From Bradyrhizobium nivariense (GTDB lineage Bacteria > Pseudomonadota > Alphaproteobacteria > Rhizobiales > Xanthobacteraceae): DNA of 64,000 nucleotides. A model generated the notes under the pieces. It had not been told where the DNA came from and made no database searches. It saw nothing but the letters and a program-made list of their open reading frames with translations. The position numbers were made by a program, and so were the translations under genes. Positions 18,228 through 25,572 of the stretch are shown here, piece after piece. Numbering within the stretch: position 1 is the first letter of the stretch; each line of letters opens with the position of its first letter. Where the stretch lies: NCBI RefSeq assembly GCF_029846715.1, contig NZ_JARVWW010000013.1:62001-126000 (forward strand), in the 5' to 3' direction.

Positions 18228-18266
18228 ACAACGGCCTCTGCGAAGGTAATTCGCAGAGGCCGTTGT
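18228..18266. terminator. Bidirectional hairpin terminator between flagellar operon and lafR
   Basis: Perfect inverted repeat with 16-bp arms, acaacggcctctgcga, a 7-base loop aggtaat, then tcgcagaggccgttgt. It is centred between two convergent transcription units, 180 bases after the last flagellar stop and 27 bases from the lafR stop, so it can serve both. Confidence 0.85.
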
Positions 18267-18292
18267 CGGTTTCGTGGCAGCGCCCTGCCGTA

Positions 18293-19063
18293 TCAGTTTC
18301 CGGCCGGATACGCCGCCGGGGCGGCAAGCGCCCTGTTCAGGAGGATGCCGACCTCGTCGAGCTCCTGCATCGGTACGTCGATGGTCTCGCCGGCCGGGAT
18401 GTCGAGGCGGTACCCGACGTAGCGGCGGGCCACGATCGCATCGAAGCCGAGGCGGTCGCGGAGTTTCTTGCGCAGCTTGCTGACGTGGCTCTCGATCACG
18501 CTCTCGTCGAAGGTCGCCTCGAAGATGCCGTAGACCGCGTTGAAGATCTGCGTCTTGGTGATCCACTTGCCGTGGTTGCTGACCATATATTCGAGAATGC
18601 GCAGTTCGCGGCGGGGCAGGGTGAGGGCGTGGCCCGCGATCTCGGGGTCACGTCCGTTGAAGAAGACCTGGATCCTGGTCTCGCAGGGCCTTGGCAGTTC
18701 CCCGACCCGGCGGCGCGCGATTGCGGCCGTTCGGGCGAGGATCTCGCGGAGATGAATCGGCACGTGCACGACGTCATCGACGCCCGATTCGAACAGCTCC
18801 AGCGTGTTCTTGAGCATCTTCTGGCCGCTCATGGCGATGATGGGAGCCGAGGAGCGCTTGCGCATCGCCCGCGGCAGGCTTCCACGCGCGTCGCAATCCC
18901 CGAGGAGGAAGGCGTCCACCGCAGCCAGATCCGATTCACTCGCAGATTGCAGCCAGTCCCAGAATTCTCCGGAGGAGAAGCCGATCGACGAAACACCTTC
19001 GCGAACGAGCCCTCCGACGTAGCTGTTCGTGACGCTCTCGCGATCATCAACGATAATATACAT
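18293..19063 (-). CDS. lafR: OmpR-type flagellar transcriptional regulator (LafR/FtcR/Rem family)
   Basis: Master activator of lateral flagellar genes in Bradyrhizobium (LafR), homologous to Brucella FtcR and Sinorhizobium Rem. The 256-residue protein has a receiver-like domain (1-120) beginning MYIIVDDRESVTNSYVGGLV and a C-terminal winged helix with LPRRELRILEYMVSNHGKWI, TKTQIFNAVYGIF and ESHVSKLRKKLRDRLGFD. The acidic pair (Asp6, Asp7) is present, but the usual phospho-acceptor position reads AFLLGDCD and the beta-5 Lys-Pro reads Val-Pro, so it probably works without phosphorylation. A further 46 codons are open upstream; the ATG matching the family start was chosen. No histidine kinase gene is adjacent. 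Confidence 0.88.
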   Translation of the reverse strand: MYIIVDDRESVTNSYVGGLVREGVSSIGFSSGEFWDWLQSASESDLAAVDAFLLGDCDARGSLPRAMRKRSSAPIIAMSGQKMLKNTLELFESGVDDVVHVPIHLREILARTAAIARRRVGELPRPCETRIQVFFNGRDPEIAGHALTLPRRELRILEYMVSNHGKWITKTQIFNAVYGIFEATFDESVIESHVSKLRKKLRDRLGFDAIVARRYVGYRLDIPAGETIDVPMQELDEVGILLNRALAAPAAYPAGN

Positions 19064-19714
19064 CAGTCTTTCGCCCCTGTTTCGCACTTGTTGCGGCCGG
19101 TTCGTTGTTGTGATGCCCGGCTCGGCAACGGTGCTGTTTGACGACATTCCTTCCCGCGAACCGTTGTTATGGTTTCGATATTCGCGGGCAGCCCTACGCA
19201 TTCAGTGCCTGCGTCTCGCAGGCCTGCTACTTCGACTCGATACTGAACGCTTACTGCGTGAGGCCCGGCGGGTGTCTTACAGACCACCTCGCGGAGCGGA
19301 TTGAGAAAGCGACCTAGAACAGTTGCGCCAAGTTGCTCATCGCGTCCGAACGCTACTGCACTGTGTCGATCCCCCCGCCACTGGCGAGAATCACTTGAGT
19401 AGGACCGTAACAATTGCCGATTTCCGATCAAGCGTGCGCAACAAAGCGATTGCTACACGTGCTTGATGTTGTTGGTTTGTTTCGAGTTGTTTCTTTGTAT
19501 ATCCAACCGCATTAGTTGATTTGGAATCTGAACTAGTTTTGCACCATCGCAGGTATAAAGTTCCGCATCTCCGTATGATTACAGCTATTTTGGGTGGTGC
19601 TGCGCTTCATGCACATTGAGGGGTTTTCAACCCGGGATTGACTCTCCTCATCGCTTGTCCACATGCGACAATTCGACTCATGTATAGCGAGGCGACTCCA
19701 GCTTGGCGAAATCT

Positions 19715-19750
19715 TGGCGAGTGTGTGTCTTTCGAGTCGCACTCTCGCCA
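19715..19750. other. Inverted repeat in the lafR upstream region
   Basis: Arms tggcgagtgtg and cactctcgcca pair at 10 of 11 positions around a 14-base loop. It lies in otherwise empty DNA between lafR and the next + strand gene. It could be a terminator of an unannotated transcript or part of a structured RNA. No T-run follows on either strand. Confidence 0.4.
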
Positions 19751-19847
19751 CGTGTATGACGCGTTGGACTCATGTGACGTCGTCTCGCGCGGGATGAAAA
19801 TTTTTCGATGCGCACGTTTCAGGCAAGCTTCGGCAAATAACCTCACC

Positions 19848-19863
19848 GTTCGATAGATCGAAC
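19848..19863. promoter_or_regulatory. Perfect palindrome upstream of unknown membrane protein
   Basis: gttcgat-ag-atcgaac, a perfect 7-bp inverted repeat with a 2-base spacer, ending 18 bases before the ATG at 19882. Size and symmetry fit a dimeric regulator's operator, or a hairpin near the start of the leader. The binding protein is unknown. Confidence 0.45.
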
Positions 19864-19881
19864 CGAACGGAGCATTCTCAC

Positions 19882-20823
19882 ATGTTGTCCGATGGACAAG
19901 CTCGTCCGAACGCGACTGCCGATGTTTCAGCGGCGGCGAAGCCGGCTGCGGAGGCGCGCGATGCCAGGGACAATGCGGCGCGAGGCGCCAAGCCTGCTGC
20001 GAACACCAAGCGTGTGTCGGCAGTAGCGAGTGATGAAACTCTGGCGAAAGAGGCGCTCGAGGGTCTGAAGCGTATTCGCGCCAAGGCGCGGCTCGATAAG
20101 ATGGCGATACCCAAGCCTACGTCGACCGTGATCAAGCCGGCCGTGATCGTGGCCAAGCCGCCGCCGCCGCGTCCGACATGGGTCGCGCCGCTCGCAACAT
20201 TGGCGGTCGCTGCGATCCTGGTGGTCTGCGCCTGTACCGGGGTGATCGCCTATCTCACCACGCAGCCCGCCCAGAGCAATGTCGCGACCAATACGGAGAT
20301 CAGGAACCTGCGCGAGACGGTGGCTCAACTGCGCAAGCAGGTTTCGGGCGTGTCCGACAATCTCGACGGCCTGCGCACCGCGGTCGATCAATCGAGCAAG
20401 GCGACCAATGACCGTTTTGGCCGTTTCGGCGAGAACCTGGATCGCATCGAACGGGTGAGCTCGTCCTCGACGGTGAAGCTCGACAAGCTTGCCCAGGCGC
20501 AGGCCCAGGCTCCGACGCCCGTCGCCTCCCAATCGCAGCAGCCAATGCCGATGATGGCTTCGGCCGCCGCGCCCGAGATCACGGGATCGGTGTCTCCGTC
20601 CGAGCGCACGTCGGCGCCGCGGAAGACGGTCAAGGGCTGGTCGGTCCGCCAGGCCTATGAGGGGATTGCGATCTTGCAAGGCCCGAACGGCGTCATCGAG
20701 GCCGTGCTGGGACAGCAGGTGCCCGGCCTTGGCCGCATCGAGGAGATCAAAAACGAGAACGGACGTCTGGTGGTGGAGTCCAGCGGGGGCGTCATCTATT
20801 CGTCACGCAAGGCAACGCCCTGA
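19882..20823 (+). CDS. Single-span membrane protein with coiled coil, function unknown
   Basis: 313 residues in four parts: a charged, Ala-rich cytoplasmic N-terminus (1-95) with a Pro run PPPPRP, one membrane helix (about 101-126), a periplasmic coiled coil (about 137-205, TEIRNLRETVAQLRKQVSGV), and after a low-complexity linker a compact C-terminal domain (250-310) with VKGWSVRQAYEGIAILQGPN and LVVESSGGVIYSSR. I recognise the layout only as a conserved Bradyrhizobium hypothetical protein. It is a single gene, convergent with marR (14-base gap). A cell-envelope scaffold role is conceivable but not supported. Confidence 0.75.
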   Translation: MLSDGQARPNATADVSAAAKPAAEARDARDNAARGAKPAANTKRVSAVASDETLAKEALEGLKRIRAKARLDKMAIPKPTSTVIKPAVIVAKPPPPRPTWVAPLATLAVAAILVVCACTGVIAYLTTQPAQSNVATNTEIRNLRETVAQLRKQVSGVSDNLDGLRTAVDQSSKATNDRFGRFGENLDRIERVSSSSTVKLDKLAQAQAQAPTPVASQSQQPMPMMASAAAPEITGSVSPSERTSAPRKTVKGWSVRQAYEGIAILQGPNGVIEAVLGQQVPGLGRIEEIKNENGRLVVESSGGVIYSSRKATP

Positions 20824-20837
20824 TCGAGGGCCGCCTT

Positions 20838-21416
20838 CTATTGGCGGTGATGCTCGAAGCTGGTGCATAGCAGATCGACCTCCGCCTCCGCGATCGGCGC
20901 GCGAAACAGGCGGCAGCTGAACTCGGCCGTCGTCTTGCTGTCCGCGGTCGTGCGATCTTCGCGGAGGAAGATGCATCGCTTGCAGACGTCGGTATGATGC
21001 CGCTGTTCGGCTGCGTCCGACTGATCCAGCACGTGGCGGAGCCCGTCGCGGAAGCTGGCCTTGGCCTCGTCCTCGAGGACGGCGATGGCCTCGACGAGGA
21101 CGTTGACGGGGTCGCGCACCAGGAACTTCTTGCCCTGCTGTGTCACACTCAGCATCACCGACCGCTTGTCCTGGGCCGAGCGCTTTCGCTCGAGATAGCC
21201 GAGCCGCTCCAGCTCGCCGATGATGAACGAGGCGGTGCCGCGCGTGGTGCCGACGTAACTCGCGAGCGCCGACGGCGTCCGGGAAAACCGGTTGGCGCGG
21301 GAAAGGAAGCGCAGAGCCATCCACTCGCGGTCGCGCAAGCCGTGCTTGGTGCCTTCGAACCACAGCATCCTTGCGACCTGCTCCAACAGTTCAATCGATT
21401 CACGAGCTAAATTCAT
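20838..21416 (-). CDS. MarR-family regulator with Cys/His-rich C-terminal extension
   Basis: 192 residues. Residues 1-130 form a MarR winged-helix domain (RDREWMALRFLSRANRFSRT, LASYVGTTRGTASFIIGELE, GYLERKRSAQDKRSVMLSVT as helix-turn-helix and wing). Beyond the usual end there is a tail with His140, His141, Cys145, Cys148, Cys168, Cys184, His189 and His190, including CKRC, which suggests metal binding or redox sensing. It is divergent from an MHS transporter gene, its likely target, with candidate operators in between. Confidence 0.85.
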   Translation of the reverse strand: MNLARESIELLEQVARMLWFEGTKHGLRDREWMALRFLSRANRFSRTPSALASYVGTTRGTASFIIGELERLGYLERKRSAQDKRSVMLSVTQQGKKFLVRDPVNVLVEAIAVLEDEAKASFRDGLRHVLDQSDAAEQRHHTDVCKRCIFLREDRTTADSKTTAEFSCRLFRAPIAEAEVDLLCTSFEHHRQ

Positions 21417-21444
21417 TTCAATTCCGGGTCGGATAAATCTTTAT

Positions 21445-21452
21445 TCAATTGA
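21445..21452. promoter_or_regulatory. Candidate MarR operator near marR start
   Basis: Palindrome tcaattga, 29 bases upstream of the marR start codon, in the context attcaattgagc. The TTCAATTGAA-like core is common among MarR operators. Autoregulation is inferred only. Confidence 0.35.
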
Positions 21453-21663
21453 GCTTTTGGTAGCACAATCTGGGTGGACGAGAATGAAGCTCCCGGGCGG
21501 TCCTTCGAGGGAACTTCCGGACGTGGAACTAGAGCGTCACAAAGAAAGTTCGAGTAAATCGTCCGGCTCAACTTTTCTGAAAATTTCAGTCAAATGAATG
21601 CGGTTCGCGATCAGATTCCGATGGCATGCGACGGGCGAGCAACATGATGTGCCCTTGCGACCA

Positions 21664-21682
21664 CAACAAATTCCATTTGTTG
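21664..21682. promoter_or_regulatory. Candidate operator in marR-transporter intergenic region
   Basis: Perfect inverted repeat caacaaa-ttcca-tttgttg (7-bp arms, 19 bases in total), about 160 bases before the transporter start. Size and symmetry suit a MarR dimer. Confidence 0.4.
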
Positions 21683-21840
21683 CCGCGACGCGCTTCGAAT
21701 TGCGCGAGCAGGCGGATCGGCTGCAACTCGTGGCAGCGCAAGTGGAGGCGAGAGAACCGCCGCTTTCGGTTAATGGATGTTGCGTTGCAATGCGGCCAGG
21801 CGGTTAAATCCGAAATACGATCGAGCCCGGGAATGCCAGA

Positions 21841-23139
21841 GTGTCGTCTGTGATCGAGCAAGTGAAGCCGTTCAGCGTCAAGCGCGCAGCATTGGCCGCC
21901 ACCGTCGGCAACATGCTCGAATTCTACGACTTCATCACCTACAGCTTCTTCGCCATCCAGATCGGCCATAGCTTCTTCCCGACCGGAAGCGAATACGGCA
22001 GCCTGATGCTGTCGCTGGCGACCTTCGGCGCCGGCTTCGTGACGCGGCCGATCGGCGGAATCGTGCTCGGGATCTATTCCGACCGGATCGGCCGGCGGCC
22101 CGCCATGCTGCTGAGCTTTGCGCTCATGGGGCTATCGATCCTGACCATCGCGCTCACGCCGTCCTATCAATCGATCGGCCTTGCTGCGCCCATCATCGTG
22201 ATCGCGGCGCGTATGGCCCAAGGCTTTGCCCTCGGCGGCGAGGTTGGGCCGACCACCGCCTATCTGATCGAGATCGCGCCGCCCGAGCATCGGGCGCTGG
22301 TGGTGGCATGGCAGCCGGCGAGCCAGGAGATCGCCGCGACCGCGGGCGCGCTCGTCGGCGTCATCCTGAGCAGGACGATGGCGCCGGAGATGCTCGACGC
22401 CTATGGCTGGCGGGTGGCGTTTCTGATCGGGGCGGTCTGCCTGCCGTTCGGGTTCTGGATGCGCCGAACGCTGCCCGAGACGATCCCGCGGGCCGAAGCC
22501 GGTGCCCGCACCGTCGAACACACCAGTCATTTTTCGCTGGCGAGACGGCACCTTGGCATCATCGGACTTGCGCTGATGATCCTGGCAAGCGGCACGATCT
22601 CGACCTACGTCACCCAATACATGACGACCTATGCGCAGAACACACTCCACGTGTCGTCGACACTGGCTTTCGCCGTGTCGCTGGTCAGCAACGGTATTCA
22701 GTTCGTCGGCGCCTTGGTCGGGGGCTGGCTGGCAGATCGTCTCGGTCGCAAGCCGGTCATGATCTGGCCGCAGCTCGCAACGCTGCTGCTGACCTACCCG
22801 ACCTTCCTGTGGATCGTCCGTGCACCCGGCGCGTTGTCGCTCCTGGTCGGTTTCGGTGTCCTGTCCGTCATCGGCTCGCTGCCGTTCACTGCGTTCTACG
22901 CGACCTTCACCGAGGCGCTGCCCCAGAACATCCGCGGCGGTGTGTTCGCGACCGTCTATGCGGTCGCGATCGCCAGCTTCGGCGGTACGGCGCAGCTCGT
23001 GGTCACTTGGCTCCTCCACGTCACCGGCAATCCGCTAGCGCCGGCCTGGTACCTGCTGCTTGCAGCGATCGTCGGACTTGTCGCGATGAGCCGGATGCCG
23101 GAGACTGCGCCGGTGAAACAGCGTCAGAACAAGGCCTGA
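21841..23139 (+). CDS. MFS transporter, metabolite:H+ symporter (MHS) family
   Basis: 432 residues with 12 predicted membrane helices. The N-terminal signature NMLEFYDFITYSFFA is that of citrate/alpha-ketoglutarate/shikimate-type symporters. The MFS loop motif appears as GIYSDRIGRRPAML and again as GGWLADRLGRKPVM, and RMAQGFALGGEVGPTTAYL is the helix-4/5 motif. Predicted to import an organic acid. Start is GTG; a second GTG three codons on is equally possible and the ribosome-binding site is weak. Probably controlled by the divergent MarR protein. Confidence 0.88.
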   Translation: MSSVIEQVKPFSVKRAALAATVGNMLEFYDFITYSFFAIQIGHSFFPTGSEYGSLMLSLATFGAGFVTRPIGGIVLGIYSDRIGRRPAMLLSFALMGLSILTIALTPSYQSIGLAAPIIVIAARMAQGFALGGEVGPTTAYLIEIAPPEHRALVVAWQPASQEIAATAGALVGVILSRTMAPEMLDAYGWRVAFLIGAVCLPFGFWMRRTLPETIPRAEAGARTVEHTSHFSLARRHLGIIGLALMILASGTISTYVTQYMTTYAQNTLHVSSTLAFAVSLVSNGIQFVGALVGGWLADRLGRKPVMIWPQLATLLLTYPTFLWIVRAPGALSLLVGFGVLSVIGSLPFTAFYATFTEALPQNIRGGVFATVYAVAIASFGGTAQLVVTWLLHVTGNPLAPAWYLLLAAIVGLVAMSRMPETAPVKQRQNKA

Positions 23140-23239
23140 AAGCGGCGCGCTCGCAGGCTGGTGATTTGCGTTTCGCCGGCAACTATTGGCGAATGCATCG
23201 TCTGAAGGATCAGGGCCAGGCATCAGGAAGGATGAACCG

Positions 23240-24127
23240 ATGAGCATCGAAACCACCATGACATCCGACGTCGTCGGGCTGACCAAGGTCGCTCCGGTCT
23301 CGCGTCGCGGATTCATGAGCGCCACCGCGGCCGTCGCCGCCGGCTACACGCTTGCGGCCGGGCCCGTGCGCGCCGAGGCGATCACGACTGACACCGGCGG
23401 CCTCCAGACCGGCGACGCCAAGATCAAGGTCGGCTCCGAAGAGATGCCTGCCTATTTTGCCCGCCCGGCCGGCAACACCAAGGCGCCGGTGATCATCGTG
23501 GCGATGGAGATCTTCGGCTTGCACGAATACATCAGGGACGTGACGCGGCGGCTTGCCAAGCTCGGCGCGTTCGCAGTCGCGCCGGACTACTACTTCCGCA
23601 AGGGCGTCGACCTGACCAAGACCACCGACATCAAGGACCTGCTGCCGGTCGTCAATGCCAAGCCGGATGCGGAGCTGCTGTCCGATCTCGATGCGACGGT
23701 GGCGTGGGCGGGATCGCAAGGCGGCGATACCGCGAAACTCGGCATCGTCGGCTTCTGCCGCGGCGGACGCACCGTATGGGAATACGCCGCCCATAGCGGC
23801 AGCCTCAAGGCTGGTGTCGCGTTCTACGGAACGGTGGTCGACCCCGCCAATCCGCTGTGGCCGAAGAGCCCGATGCAGCTCGCGCCCGAGATGAAGGCGC
23901 CGGTGCTCGGCCTCTATGGCGGCGCCGATACCGGCATTCCCGTCACGCAGGTCGAACAGATGAAGGCCGCGCTCGAGCAGAACAAGAAGACGGCCGAATT
24001 CAAGATCTATCCGGAAGCGCCGCACGGCTTCCATGCCGACTACCGCAGCAGCTACCGCAAGGACGCCGCAGAAGATGCCTGGAAGCAGGCGCAGGCCTGG
24101 TTCAAGAAATACGGCGTCCTGAGCTGA
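23240..24127 (+). CDS. Exported dienelactone hydrolase family protein
   Basis: Alpha/beta hydrolase of the DLH group, which opens lactone or ester bonds. The 295-residue protein begins with a twin-arginine signal (SRRGFMSATAAVAAGYTLAA, Arg22-Arg23), so it is likely folded before export. Catalytic features include the nucleophile Cys173 in IVGFCRGGR, the typical DLH Cys in place of Ser, and a histidine in PHGFHADYR; the Asp is probably in YGGADTGIP. The ATG preceded by AAGGATGAACCG fits better than an upstream start. It follows the transporter by 100 bases on the same strand, perhaps in one unit. Confidence 0.88.
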   Translation: MSIETTMTSDVVGLTKVAPVSRRGFMSATAAVAAGYTLAAGPVRAEAITTDTGGLQTGDAKIKVGSEEMPAYFARPAGNTKAPVIIVAMEIFGLHEYIRDVTRRLAKLGAFAVAPDYYFRKGVDLTKTTDIKDLLPVVNAKPDAELLSDLDATVAWAGSQGGDTAKLGIVGFCRGGRTVWEYAAHSGSLKAGVAFYGTVVDPANPLWPKSPMQLAPEMKAPVLGLYGGADTGIPVTQVEQMKAALEQNKKTAEFKIYPEAPHGFHADYRSSYRKDAAEDAWKQAQAWFKKYGVLS

Positions 24128-24141
24128 CGCTGGATTTTGGA

Positions 24142-24167
24142 GGGCGGCCCGGCCCTATCGGCCGCCC
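24142..24167. terminator. Hairpin between convergent hydrolase and beta-lactamase-like genes
   Basis: Inverted repeat gggcggcc, a 10-base loop, ggccgccc, followed by attctatt. It begins 15 bases after the dienelactone hydrolase stop and lies between two convergent genes, so it may end both transcripts. Confidence 0.7.
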
Positions 24168-24189
24168 ATTCTATTGCAACGCACCGGTC

Positions 24190-25452
24190 TCACTTCGTCA
24201 TCGCGCCGTAGACGATGTCCTGCACCTGCTCGCGATAGTATTTGCGCAGCTCGCCAGGTGCGGCCGTTCCCACCACCACGACGAGACGTTCCTTGGGGTC
24301 GCAGAAGAACTGCGTCCCGTAAGCGCCGTTCCAGGTGAACTCGCCGGGATTGCCGGGGACCGACGACAGGCCCTCGCTGGTGCGGACCGCGACCGCAAGG
24401 CCAAAGCCGAAACCGGCGCGATGCGGCTCGATGTTCGCCACATTGTTCTTGATCTCGGGGCCGAGATGGTTGGTCGTCATGTGATGGACCGTCTTCGGCC
24501 CAAGGATGCGCTGGCCGTCGAGCTCGCCGCCGTTGAGCAGCATCTGCCCGAAACGGATGTAGTCGCCGACCGTCGCGAACGAGCAGGCGCCGCCGCAGTC
24601 AAACTTGGTCGGCGTGTCCAAAAGTTTGATGGCCTGCGGCTTTCCGGTCAGCGGATCGTCGGCAAACGGGCGGGCGAGGCGAGGGCGCTGTGCGTCGGTC
24701 GGATGGAAGGTCGCGTCCTTCATGCCGAGCGGCTGCCAGACATTGGCGGCGAGATAGTCGCCGAGCTTCTGCTCGCTGACTTTTTCGACGACGGCGCCCA
24801 GCACGTCGATCGAGAAGCCGTATTCGAACTCGGTCGACGGCTGATGTGCTAGCGGCAGTTTGGTGATGGCATCGATGAAGGCCTGGGTGTCGCCTTCGAT
24901 CGCCGGCGCGGTGCCTTCCGGATATTGCCGTGCCACCGGGCTCGCGCTGTCCGGGCGACCGCCATACATCAGGCCGGACGTGTGTCGATACAGGTCGTGA
25001 ATGAAGATCGGTGACGCCTGCGGTTCGAGTTTCAATGAACCGTCGCCCTGCTGAACGCCGACCTTCATGTCGGCAAAGCCGGGATAGTAGTCGGACAGCT
25101 TGGCCTGGAGCGGCAGCTTGCCTTGCTCCATCAAGGTCAGGCCCCCGACCGCCGCCATCGGCTTGGTCATCGAGGCCAGCGCGAAGATCGCGTCAACAGG
25201 CATCGGTGTGCCCTTGTCCGGATCCAGCATGCCATAAGCCTTGTAGTGCACGAGCCTGCCGTCCCGGGCGATCGCGACGACCGCGCCGGGGACGCGCTTG
25301 GCGGCGATCTCACGCGCGAAGAAATTGTCGAGCCGTGCAAGGCCTTGTTTCGAGAAGCCGGCGTCGTCGGGACTGGCTTCGGGCAACGGCGCGGCGCGCG
25401 CTGCACCGAACGTGATGACGGCAGCCGCCGCGATCATGGCGATCGTCTTCAT
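24190..25452 (-). CDS. Serine hydrolase of the class C beta-lactamase/esterase family
   Basis: 420 residues with a signal peptide (MKTIAMIAAAAVITFGAARA). The serine-x-x-lysine motif is SMTK with Ser94 as nucleophile, and the Tyr motif is probably EYGFS. HTSGLMYGG is the conserved block found in EstB-like esterases and D-aminopeptidases. Most members of this wide family hydrolyse esters or peptides, not antibiotics, so no resistance role should be assumed. Monocistronic or loosely paired with the downstream - strand genes. Confidence 0.86.
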   Translation of the reverse strand: MKTIAMIAAAAVITFGAARAAPLPEASPDDAGFSKQGLARLDNFFAREIAAKRVPGAVVAIARDGRLVHYKAYGMLDPDKGTPMPVDAIFALASMTKPMAAVGGLTLMEQGKLPLQAKLSDYYPGFADMKVGVQQGDGSLKLEPQASPIFIHDLYRHTSGLMYGGRPDSASPVARQYPEGTAPAIEGDTQAFIDAITKLPLAHQPSTEFEYGFSIDVLGAVVEKVSEQKLGDYLAANVWQPLGMKDATFHPTDAQRPRLARPFADDPLTGKPQAIKLLDTPTKFDCGGACSFATVGDYIRFGQMLLNGGELDGQRILGPKTVHHMTTNHLGPEIKNNVANIEPHRAGFGFGLAVAVRTSEGLSSVPGNPGEFTWNGAYGTQFFCDPKERLVVVVGTAAPGELRKYYREQVQDIVYGAMTK

Positions 25453-25572
25453 TGAATCCTCCCAAGCGCGAGCTCGTTATACAGTGGCCCGCTCGGTGGC
25501 TAGATCACGACCGCACCGGCGCGAAGTCAAGCGCGGGCAGGGCATGTCTGGGACGCCGGGAATGCCGGAACC

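Larger units (their letters stand above)
19064..19881. other. Long intergenic region upstream of lafR
   Basis: 818 bases with no credible protein gene and visibly lower GC (especially 19430-19620) than the surroundings. It should carry the lafR promoter on the - strand and that of the next gene on the + strand. Two short overlapping frames near 19.53-19.86 kb lack ribosome-binding sites and family features. An 11-bp-arm hairpin and a 16-bp palindrome are listed separately. A small RNA or long leader is possible but not shown. Confidence 0.6.
21417..21840. other. Divergent promoter region between marR and MHS transporter gene
   Basis: 424 bases without a gene. It contains two palindromes listed separately that could bind the MarR protein. 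The region is moderately AT-rich. Short frames inside it have no support. Confidence 0.6.

Noticed and set aside
19533..19856. Two overlapping short frames (72 codons each, opposite strands) in the lafR upstream region
   Set aside because: No ribosome-binding site, no conserved motif and codon use unlike neighbouring genes. Kept as non-coding.
24190..25452. Antibiotic-resistance beta-lactamase
   Set aside because: SxxK-family proteins with the HTSGL block are mostly esterases or peptidases; nothing in the context supports resistance.
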